DNA of 19,347 nucleotides, taken from contig CALJUC010000200.1 in the NCBI GenBank assembly GCA_937975585.1, positions 1 through 19,347 of the forward strand, read 5' to 3'. Shown piece after piece: positions 1 to 6,258 of this stretch. Made by a program: the position numbers and the translations under genes. This stretch comes from an uncultured Moraxella sp. Lineage in GTDB: Bacteria; Pseudomonadota; Gammaproteobacteria; Pseudomonadales; Moraxellaceae. How positions within the stretch are numbered: the first letter of the stretch is position 1; every line of letters begins with the position of its first letter. Below the pieces are notes generated by a model that saw nothing but the letters and a program-made list of their open reading frames with translations, ran no database searches and was not told where the DNA came from.

Positions 1-905
1 ATCTCGATGCCAACTATGCGATTGCTTACGTTAAAGCTGAAGGCGCGCCGATTGTCATCAAGGCCGATGGCTTAGCGGCTGGTAAAGGCGTTATCGTGGC
101 AATGACCGAACAAGAAGCAGTTGATGCGATTAACGATATGCTGTCAGACAATAAATTCGGTGATGCCGGTAGCCGTGTGGTGGTTGAGCAGTTTTTACAA
201 GGTGAAGAAGCCAGTTTTATCTGTATGATTGATGGTAATAACATCTTACCGATGGCAACCAGCCAAGACCACAAACGCATTGGTGAAGGTGATACCGGTC
301 TGAATACAGGCGGTATGGGTGCGTACTCACCTGCCCCCGTGGTGACACAAGACGTGCATAACAAAGTCATTGAGCGTGTAATTCGCCCGGTCGTTGATGC
401 CATGAACGCAAGCGGCAACCCATTTACTGGTTTTTTGTATGCAGGTCTGATGATTGATGACAAAAACGACCCATACGTGATTGAATTCAACGTGCGTTTT
501 GGCGACCCTGAAACCCAACCGATTATGATGCGCCTAACTGCCTCAATGGTTGATTTGATTTTGGCCGGTCTTGACGGTAACTTACCTGCCGAAACTGAGT
601 GGGACAGCCGTCCTGCGCTTGGTATTGTCCTTGCATCAAAAGGCTACCCTGAAAGCTCAAGCAACGGCGATGTGATTAGCGGCCTTGCTCCATCAGCCAA
701 CGCGGATGTTAAAGTATTCCATGCTGGTACCAAAGAGCAAGATGACGGCATCGTGACCAGTGGCGGCCGTGTCTTGTGTGTCACTGCCTTGGGCGATGAT
801 ATTAAAGACGCGCAAACCAAAGCATTGGCTGCTTGTCAAAACATCAGCTTTGATGGTATGCAGTACCGCCGTGATATTGGCTATCGTGCGATTAACCGTG
901 ATTAA
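1..905 (+). CDS. purD: Phosphoribosylamine-glycine ligase (GAR synthetase), C-terminal ~300 residues; 5' end outside window
   Basis: This enzyme joins glycine to 5-phosphoribosylamine with ATP, the second step of de novo purine synthesis, in the cytosol. The frame is already open at base 3 and runs to TAA at 903-905, so about 130 N-terminal residues lie upstream of the window. The visible part begins within the ATP-grasp fold: APIVIKADGLAAGKGVIV is the nucleotide-binding strand-loop, followed by GEEASF, LPMATSQDHKR, TGGMGAYSPAPV and the metal/ATP-binding VIEFNVRFGDPETQP stretch. The C-terminal end (KVFHAGT, GGRVLCVTALG, RRDIGYRAI) is typical and complete. An ATG at 96 is internal and is not the start. 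The gene ends in an intrinsic terminator about 40 bp downstream and is separate from the next gene. Identification is very secure from family signatures alone. Confidence 0.97.
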   Translation, partial: LDANYAIAYVKAEGAPIVIKADGLAAGKGVIVAMTEQEAVDAINDMLSDNKFGDAGSRVVVEQFLQGEEASFICMIDGNNILPMATSQDHKRIGEGDTGLNTGGMGAYSPAPVVTQDVHNKVIERVIRPVVDAMNASGNPFTGFLYAGLMIDDKNDPYVIEFNVRFGDPETQPIMMRLTASMVDLILAGLDGNLPAETEWDSRPALGIVLASKGYPESSSNGDVISGLAPSANADVKVFHAGTKEQDDGIVTSGGRVLCVTALGDDIKDAQTKALAACQNISFDGMQYRRDIGYRAINRD

Positions 906-935
906 CGCATTGTATTAGCAACACTTAACTGACGC

Positions 936-974
936 AAAAAACAGCAAATCATGATAAAATGGTTTGCTTTTTTT
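936..974 (+). terminator. Intrinsic terminator of purD
   Basis: An 8-bp stem (AGCAAATC at 943-950 with GGTTTGCT at 961-968, one G-U pair) encloses a 10-nt loop and is followed directly by seven Ts (968-974); six As precede it. The ATG at 951 lies in the loop, which argues against its being the start of the next gene. Confidence 0.75.
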
Positions 975-992
975 ATGACTTGGATAATCTTT

Positions 993-2438
993 ATGACGAC
1001 GGATAACATGGCAAATCAGTCAGATAATGTAGCCTCTAGCTCATCAACGGCACAACCGTTGGAGCAGCTGAAGACCTCAGCACTAGATCGCCGGTTGTCG
1101 ATTGCCAAGGCCTCGCTCAATATTGGCCGACGTTGGGCGACCAATAGCGCGTTTGGGCTATTCAAATCCAAAGAAGAAAAAGCCGTCCAAAAGCAAGAAT
1201 TTATGCGCGAACAAGCGCAGTACCTTGTCGACGAGTTGGGCAAACTCAAAGGTTCGGTGGTCAAAATAGGCCAAATGCTAGCCTTATACGGTGAGCATTT
1301 CTTGCCGCCTGAAATCACCGAAGCCTTGCAAACGCTAAATGACCAAACCATGGCATTCGCCTACCCGATTATCGAATCGGCCATTCGTCATGAATTGGGT
1401 GAGCGAATTCATGACTTTGAGATTGACCCAAACCCAATTGGAACCGCATCCCTCGCCCAAGTACACCAAGCTACCATCAAAGCCACGGGACAACATGTCG
1501 CGCTCAAAGTCCAATACCCAAATATCGCTGACGCCGTAGACAGTGATTTGAACTTATTCAAACAACTGCTCAAGGTCACCAATGTGGTACCACAAACCCG
1601 TGAGTTAGATGACTGGTTTGAAGAAATTCGCGACCTACTACATCATGAAGTCGACTATCAGGCAGAATCACACACCACTCAGACGTTTTATCAGCGTTTG
1701 GCCGGTGATGAGCGTTACGTGGTCGCCAAAATTCTCCCAGAATATAGCACCCGTCGCTTATTAACCATGAGCTATGAAACGGGGGTGTCGATTTTGGATG
1801 AGCAGGTGTTTAACTTACCGCAAGCACGTCGCAATCGTATCGGCCAAGCCTCGATTGAAATCATGCTGCGTGAGATTTTTGAATGGGGTGATATGCAGAC
1901 CGACCCCAACTTTGGCAATTATCTGATTCGCTTAGCCGAGCAGCAGCCTGTAGGCGCGCCACCCGTTGACCAACTGGTGTTGTTAGATTTTGGTGCGATT
2001 CGTCAGTTTGACCAGCATTTACTGGAGATTGCGCAAGCTTTCTTATTAGCGGGCTTTTATCACGACAAAGCAGCAATGCTAAAAGCGATTGACGAGGCCG
2101 GACGTTATTATCATTTCTTCGCCCAAATGACAGACGATATCCGTAGCAATATGGCAGACTTGTTTTTACTTGCCAGTGAACCCTTTAGCTTGCCACAAGC
2201 CAACCCAACCATTCCAGCAGACGCGCTCGATAGCGAGGGCAACTACCTTTGGGCCAAAAGCGATTTACACAACCGTGTGATTAAGCTTGCCGGCAAGTCG
2301 GCCACGTCAAAAGCCTTTAGCGTACCGCCCAAGGAGTTTATGTTTATTAGCCGTAAATTTATTGGCGCATACACCTTTATGACCGTGCTTGATGCCCGTA
2401 CCAAAGCAGCCGATTTGGTCGCAAGTTTTTTAAAATAA
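993..2438 (+). CDS. ABC1/AarF/UbiB-family atypical protein kinase-like protein
   Basis: A protein of about 481 residues from the ABC1/ADCK/UbiB kinase-like family, whose characterised members support ubiquinone synthesis or lipid handling. From the 993 start: the family-specific KxGQ motif (KIGQ, 91-94), the Ala-rich nucleotide loop TASLAQVH (about 151-158), the ATP-binding lysine in ALKVQYP (about 172), a glutamate in HHEVDY (about 219) and the metal-binding DFG (332-334). The catalytic-loop motif usually written HADPHPGN reads MQTDPNFGN, so the histidines are replaced. There is no C-terminal transmembrane pair as in UbiB itself, so I do not call it ubiB. The frame is open from ATG 951, but that ATG sits in the purD terminator. 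ATG 993 (weak TGGA upstream) or ATG 1008 is the likelier start. The gene stands alone between the purD terminator and the GST-like gene. Confidence 0.88.
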   Translation: MTTDNMANQSDNVASSSSTAQPLEQLKTSALDRRLSIAKASLNIGRRWATNSAFGLFKSKEEKAVQKQEFMREQAQYLVDELGKLKGSVVKIGQMLALYGEHFLPPEITEALQTLNDQTMAFAYPIIESAIRHELGERIHDFEIDPNPIGTASLAQVHQATIKATGQHVALKVQYPNIADAVDSDLNLFKQLLKVTNVVPQTRELDDWFEEIRDLLHHEVDYQAESHTTQTFYQRLAGDERYVVAKILPEYSTRRLLTMSYETGVSILDEQVFNLPQARRNRIGQASIEIMLREIFEWGDMQTDPNFGNYLIRLAEQQPVGAPPVDQLVLLDFGAIRQFDQHLLEIAQAFLLAGFYHDKAAMLKAIDEAGRYYHFFAQMTDDIRSNMADLFLLASEPFSLPQANPTIPADALDSEGNYLWAKSDLHNRVIKLAGKSATSKAFSVPPKEFMFISRKFIGAYTFMTVLDARTKAADLVASFLK

Positions 2439-2474
2439 CGGATTTTTAAAATAATCGATCTTTAAAACAAAAAT
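2427..2474 (+). repeat. Imperfect 16-bp tandem repeat (about 3 units) over the stop of the ABC1 gene
   Basis: Units at 2427-2442 (TTTTTAAAATAACGGA) and 2443-2458 (TTTTTAAAATAATCGA) match at 14 of 16 positions. A third degenerate unit follows at 2459-2474. The first unit contains the TAA stop of the kinase-like gene. No GC-rich stem is present, so it is not a classic terminator. Confidence 0.6.
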
Positions 2475-2526
2475 AAGTCAGTATTCTCACTCAAATAACG
2501 TACCCACTCGGCAAAAGGAGTTGCCC

Positions 2527-3120
2527 ATGAAACTATTTATCAGCCCTACCTCCCCCTTTGCAAGGTTAGTGATGGTTGTCGCTTATCGCAAACATATTGA
2601 TTTGTCATTGGTGTTTGTGAATCCTTGGGAAAATTCGGCTGAACTAGCAACCGCTACGCCATTTTCTCAAGTACCCGCCTTACTCACCGATGATGATGTC
2701 TTAATTACCGAAAGCTCAGTGATTATTGGGTTTTTAGCGCCTGAGTTCTTTGCAGATAGCCGAACAACATCGCAGCTGAGTTATAGTATTTCATTGATTA
2801 GTCAAGCAGTACGGGCATTTGCCACACAACGCTTTCAACCTGACAGTGGCGAGCCGCACCCATTTATCGAACGCTCTGAGTCGATACTAAGCGCCATGCT
2901 ACCGAAGGCACCCACGCTTGAGCCATTGAGTAAAGATTGGGGACAGATTTTCTTAGGCATTGCTTTGACCTATGTGCAACTACGCTTACCGGAAATTTTT
3001 CAAACTGCGGTTAGTATAGTTAATCAAGATGCCGTGGCTAAGTTCGCGCAACGTGACTTTATGCAAAAGACCCACATGAGCAATCTTGAGAATCACCCCG
3101 CTTCTATTCTTGCGCTATAG
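2527..3120 (+). CDS. Glutathione S-transferase-like protein
   Basis: A 197-residue protein with a thioredoxin-like GST N-terminal domain: beta strand MKLFISP, the SPFAR segment holding the presumed catalytic serine (residues 8-9 region), the cis-proline in SQVPAL, and the glutathione-contacting ITESSVII. The remainder is alpha-helical like a GST C-terminal domain but poorly conserved. By family it would conjugate or reduce substrates with glutathione in the cytosol; the substrate is unknown. The start is fixed by the strong AAAGGAG at 2514-2520, six bases before ATG 2527. The TTG at 2521, in the same frame, touches the Shine-Dalgarno sequence and cannot be the start. It runs tail to tail with lpxB, 31 bp apart, with no visible terminator between. 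Confidence 0.85.
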   Translation: MKLFISPTSPFARLVMVVAYRKHIDLSLVFVNPWENSAELATATPFSQVPALLTDDDVLITESSVIIGFLAPEFFADSRTTSQLSYSISLISQAVRAFATQRFQPDSGEPHPFIERSESILSAMLPKAPTLEPLSKDWGQIFLGIALTYVQLRLPEIFQTAVSIVNQDAVAKFAQRDFMQKTHMSNLENHPASILAL

Positions 3121-3151
3121 ATGTTCAGCCACTAAGAAAGAACGGGGTAAA

Positions 3152-4432
3152 CTACCGAACCCAATCCAGCCAGCCATCAATCACGGCATTGGCTGGGTTG
3201 ACATTGCTTTGCTCACGTAGCCAATCCGATGTTTGTTGAAGTGCTGCCAATTGCTCATTGTAATTCTTAAGCGCTAATGTCTGTTGTACCACACGGCTAA
3301 TATTATCCGCACTGGCGGCATCTTGAATCAGTTCAGGTACGATTTCTCGTCCCGCCAAGATATTGGGTAATGACACAGACGGAATTTTGACCAGACGCTT
3401 GGCCAGTTGATAGGTCAGATTTTTCATTACATAAATCACCACCATCGGACGATTTAATAGCATCCCTTCGAGTGTCGCTGTGCCTGACGCTAAAAGCACC
3501 AAATCCGACACCGCCATCACTTGCTGGCTAAAGTCTGCCTGACTTTCGTCACAGCTAACCGCGATACGGCTGCGCACCTCGGCTGACTCATTTTCCAAAT
3601 ACACATTTATCATGGTGCGATGGTTCTCGGTGACTGTCGGCACAATAAAGCACAATGTACTATCCATAATCAGTAACTGCTTCATCGCGGCCAACATCTT
3701 AGGAAAAATCGCCTTAATCTCGCCTGTGCGCGACCCCGGCATCACAGCGATTAAATTGCTGATTTCATCCAATTGCGCTTTGGCAAAAAAATCGTGAAAG
3801 CCGTCATTGTCCCAAATCAATTCTCGACGTAATTCTTGGGTCGGTGTACGGGTTAACGCCGGATTGATGGTTTTTAATAAAGGGTGACCGACACACACCG
3901 CAGGGTGACCGTGTTTTTGGTAGACGGGTAGTTCGAACGGGAATAAGCACAGTACCAAATGGGTGGCTTGTTTGATTTTTTCGATACGGTCTTCGCGCCA
4001 CGCCCAAATAGAGGGGCTCACATATTGTACGCTAAAGATACCTTTGGCCTTTAAGACTTTCCCCAAACGCAAGTTAAAATCTGGCGCGTCAATGCCGATA
4101 AACATATCAATACCGGCAGTATCAAACGCCGCTAAAATCTCATCTCGCGCCTTAAACAAATCCGGCAAATGCTTGATGACTTCAATCAAGCCCATCACCG
4201 CAAGTCGTGACATATCAATGACTGACGTTAGCCCCTCAGCCTGCATCTGATTACCGCCTACCCCGACCCACACAATATCGTCGCGCAAGTTGTTCATTTG
4301 GCGCATAAAGTCTGCGCCCAACGCATCGCCTGATACCTCACCCGCCACAATCCCAATCACCAACGGCCGATAAACCACATCAACAGTGGTCACATTTTCA
4401 GTGGTAGTAGATACGGCTTCAGTGGCAGGCAT
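3152..4432 (-). CDS. lpxB: Lipid-A-disaccharide synthase
   Basis: LpxB (GT19 family) joins UDP-2,3-diacylglucosamine and lipid X to form the tetraacyl disaccharide of lipid A, at the inner face of the inner membrane. The 426-residue product carries the N-terminal GEVSGD (about 31-36), MQAEG, FIGIDAPDFN, VQYVSPSIWAWR, PFELP, GHPLL, the PGSRTGEI nucleotide-sugar loop and the C-terminal SGTATLE...RPMVV segment. It has a Ser/Thr/Val-rich leader of about 22 residues before the first strand and is longer than the E. coli protein (382 aa). The start is ATG at 4432, with GGAG six bases upstream (4439-4442). The in-frame TTG at 4450 lies beyond the Shine-Dalgarno and is rejected. The gene is separate from the usual lpxD-fabZ-lpxA cluster in this window and is divergent from the DAHP synthase gene. 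Confidence 0.96.
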   Translation of the reverse strand: MPATEAVSTTTENVTTVDVVYRPLVIGIVAGEVSGDALGADFMRQMNNLRDDIVWVGVGGNQMQAEGLTSVIDMSRLAVMGLIEVIKHLPDLFKARDEILAAFDTAGIDMFIGIDAPDFNLRLGKVLKAKGIFSVQYVSPSIWAWREDRIEKIKQATHLVLCLFPFELPVYQKHGHPAVCVGHPLLKTINPALTRTPTQELRRELIWDNDGFHDFFAKAQLDEISNLIAVMPGSRTGEIKAIFPKMLAAMKQLLIMDSTLCFIVPTVTENHRTMINVYLENESAEVRSRIAVSCDESQADFSQQVMAVSDLVLLASGTATLEGMLLNRPMVVIYVMKNLTYQLAKRLVKIPSVSLPNILAGREIVPELIQDAASADNISRVVQQTLALKNYNEQLAALQQTSDWLREQSNVNPANAVIDGWLDWVR

Positions 4433-4610
4433 GGAAAACTCCAAAGACAAATAATACTAAACAAAAATTAATCAGGGCTTTAAGGTGTTATTTTGATTGT
4501 AAAGTGAAATACTATGAAAGTAAAACCTTTAACCTAAATCTCCTCCTGAATCAGCACCAATGACTCCCTAACACAAAGCCATAAGTTAAATTTAGTCCAA
4601 CTAAAAGTTC

Positions 4611-4630
4611 GCAGACTAGGCCTAATCTGC
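4611..4630. promoter_or_regulatory. 20-bp dyad just upstream of the DAHP synthase promoter
   Basis: GCAGACTAGG (4611-4620) and CCTAATCTGC (4621-4630) are inverted with 9 of 10 positions matching and no spacer. It lies two bases upstream of the -35 hexamer, the position expected for an activator or repressor operator. Confidence 0.5.
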
Positions 4631-4632
4631 TG

Positions 4633-4661
4633 ATGACAGTTTATGTATTTTAGTTTATAGT
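4633..4661 (+). promoter_or_regulatory. Sigma70-type promoter of the DAHP synthase gene
   Basis: ATGACA (4633-4638, 5/6 to the -35 consensus), a 17-base spacer and TATAGT (4656-4661, 5/6 to the -10 consensus) predict transcription from about 4668, giving a leader of roughly 32 bases. Confidence 0.6.
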
Positions 4662-4699
4662 TATCGTTTGATGATGACTATTGATAAATGGGACACTTT

Positions 4700-5797
4700 A
4701 TGACCACTTTTGCCCAAACTGATATCGCTGATGTTGATAATGTGAATTTAGATGCTATTTTGCCGTTGATTACCCCTGCTATCCTAAAAACCCAACTACC
4801 CTTAAGTGAAAAAGCCACTGAAACTGTATTAAAAGGCCGTGAAACCGTAAAAAATATCCTAGACGGTAAAGACAAACGTTTATTGATGGTCGTTGGCCCA
4901 TGTTCGATTCATGACGTTGAAGCCGCGCATGAATATGCCGATAAATTGGCTGAATTGGCCAAAGAATTGGAAGATACCATCTATGTCGTGATGCGTGTCT
5001 ACTTTGAGAAACCACGTACCACGGTGGGTTGGAAAGGTCTAATCAATGACCCAGATTTGAATGACAGCTTTGATATCAACAAAGGCTTATACACCGCCCG
5101 TAAGTTATTGCTAGAACTAAATGAAAAAGGCTTACCCTGTGCCACTGAAGCACTTGACCCGAACACGCCACAATACATCCAAGACTTGATTAGTTGGTCA
5201 GCGATTGGCGCACGTACCACAGAAAGCCAAACTCACCGTGAAATGTCATCTGGCTTGTCATGCCCAGTTGGCTTCAAAAATGGTACAGATGGCGGCATGA
5301 CTGTTGCTGTAAATGCTATGCAGGCCGTCAAATCAGGCCATAGTTTCTTAGGCTTATCAGCCGACGGCCAAGTGTCCATCATCAAATCAAAAGGTAACCC
5401 ATACGGCCATGTGGTATTACGTGGTGGTAATGGTCAGCCAAACTATGATGCAAGCGCGGTTGCCCAAGCTGAGAATGAACTAGCCAAAGGCAAAGTATCA
5501 GGCAAAATCATGGTTGACTCAAGCCATGCCAACTCAAATAAAGACCCGTACTTACAACCTATGGTAATCCATAACATCGCTGAGCAAATCAAACACGGCA
5601 ACCGCTCTATCATCGGCATGATGGTAGAAAGCCATTTAAAAGGTGGCCGTCAAGACTTGACCTCAGATTTATCACAGTTGGAATACGGCAAATCAATCAC
5701 CGATGGTTGCTTGGATTGGGATAGCACGGTTGCAGCATTACGTCAATTACGCGATGAAGTTAAAGATGTCTTGCCAACGCGTGAATTGAATGACTAA
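4700..5797 (+). CDS. Class I 3-deoxy-7-phosphoheptulonate (DAHP) synthase, AroF/AroG/AroH type
   Basis: It condenses phosphoenolpyruvate and erythrose 4-phosphate, the first step of the shikimate pathway to aromatic amino acids. The 365-residue protein shows the class I signatures in order: VVGPCSIHD (catalytic metal-binding cysteine), VMRVYFEKPRTTVGWKGLINDP (PEP/E4P binding), GARTTESQTHREMSSGLSCPVGFKNGTDG, GHVVLRGG, MVDSSHANSNKD (histidine metal ligand) and IIGMMVESHL. Wording around FLGLSADGQV, GNPYGHVVLRGG and GNRSIIGMM is nearer to E. coli AroF (Tyr-sensitive) than AroG or AroH, but feedback specificity cannot be read with confidence, so no symbol is given. ATG 4700 has GGGA six bases upstream; ATG 4688 in the same frame has none. 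The gene is monocistronic, ending at a bidirectional terminator. Confidence 0.95.
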   Translation: MTTFAQTDIADVDNVNLDAILPLITPAILKTQLPLSEKATETVLKGRETVKNILDGKDKRLLMVVGPCSIHDVEAAHEYADKLAELAKELEDTIYVVMRVYFEKPRTTVGWKGLINDPDLNDSFDINKGLYTARKLLLELNEKGLPCATEALDPNTPQYIQDLISWSAIGARTTESQTHREMSSGLSCPVGFKNGTDGGMTVAVNAMQAVKSGHSFLGLSADGQVSIIKSKGNPYGHVVLRGGNGQPNYDASAVAQAENELAKGKVSGKIMVDSSHANSNKDPYLQPMVIHNIAEQIKHGNRSIIGMMVESHLKGGRQDLTSDLSQLEYGKSITDGCLDWDSTVAALRQLRDEVKDVLPTRELND

Positions 5798-5819
5798 TTA
5801 ACCTCACCAATAGTTATAC

Positions 5820-5853
5820 AAAAAACCGCCCTATTTATTAGCGCGGTTTTTTT
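5820..5853. terminator. Bidirectional intrinsic terminator (DAHP synthase / slyX)
   Basis: AAAAAACCGC (5820-5829) pairs with GCGGTTTTTT (5843-5852) around a 13-nt loop. U-tracts form on either strand, so it can end both the plus-strand gene and the convergent minus-strand slyX. Confidence 0.8.
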
Positions 5854-5874
5854 ATTTTAGCACTTTAATTAACA

Positions 5875-6108
5875 TTAATAATGCGGTGGTCTATCCGCTA
5901 ACAAGTCAAATGGTTGGATTTGACTACCATTGGTTTGGCTTTCTAGTTTTTGATATATTAGCTGTAACTGGCGTTGTTGGTCGGCTAACAGTTGGCTTTG
6001 CTCGGTGACGATATCATTTAGCGTATCAATGGTATGTTCCATAAACGCCACTTGGGTTTGTAGCTCAATTACACTCTGTTCTAATTTTTCGATATTCTGT
6101 GTCGCCAT
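5875..6108 (-). CDS. slyX: SlyX family protein
   Basis: A 77-residue protein that is almost wholly a predicted coiled coil (leucine/glutamine heptads such as IEKLEQSVIELQTQVAFMEHTIDTLN). It ends in the diagnostic PPHY tail shared with E. coli SlyX. The molecular role of SlyX is not established; it is widely conserved in proteobacteria. ATG at 6108 is preferred; a GTG at 6126 in the same frame would add six residues. It converges on the DAHP synthase gene across a shared terminator and is divergent from uup. Confidence 0.9.
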   Translation of the reverse strand: MATQNIEKLEQSVIELQTQVAFMEHTIDTLNDIVTEQSQLLADQQRQLQLIYQKLESQTNGSQIQPFDLLADRPPHY

Positions 6109-6202
6109 TCTTGCTTTCCCACTCACTTTTTATTCAATCATGCACATAAAATTTTGGCATCATCCCAAGCACAATCTTAGCCGCAATCTTGCCCACAAAT
6201 TC

Positions 6203-6211
6203 TGCTACAAT
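6203..6211 (+). promoter_or_regulatory. Extended -10 promoter candidate for uup
   Basis: TG-C-TACAAT forms an extended -10 element (TACAAT at 6206-6211) 47 bases before the uup start. There is no good -35, as is tolerated for extended -10 promoters. TATTAT at 6224-6229 is an alternative. Confidence 0.35.
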
Positions 6212-6258
6212 AAGCCCATTTTGTATTATACCGATATTTATTATTGATTGAGACTTTT

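Larger units (their letters stand above)
4433..4699. promoter_or_regulatory. Divergent intergenic region between lpxB and the DAHP synthase gene
   Basis: This 267-bp AT-rich region must hold promoters for both flanking genes. I see one convincing promoter (4633-4661, plus strand) and one dyad (4611-4630). No leader peptide rich in aromatic codons or attenuator hairpin was found. One TGTAAA half-site (4498-4503) resembles a TyrR half box but lacks its partner arm. Confidence 0.6.

Noticed and set aside
26..490. Open frame of 154 codons on the minus strand
   Set aside because: Lies entirely over purD, with no family resemblance; a shadow of the real frame.
951..992. N-terminal extension MIKWFAFFMTWIIF as a signal peptide or membrane anchor of the ABC1 kinase
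   Set aside because: The codons overlap the purD terminator hairpin and T-tract; the hydrophobic residues come from T-rich DNA.
2521..2526. TTG start for the GST-like protein
   Set aside because: AAAGGAG ends at 2520, directly against it; ATG 2527 has the right spacing. The same reasoning removed TTG 4450 (lpxB), TTG 6244 (uup) and TTG 10315 (GFA).
4498..4515. TyrR box upstream of the DAHP synthase gene
   Set aside because: Only one TGTAAA arm is present; the partner TTTACA is missing at the required spacing.
4433..4699. Aromatic amino acid attenuator/leader peptide
   Set aside because: No short frame rich in Phe, Tyr or Trp codons and no competing hairpins with a T-tract.
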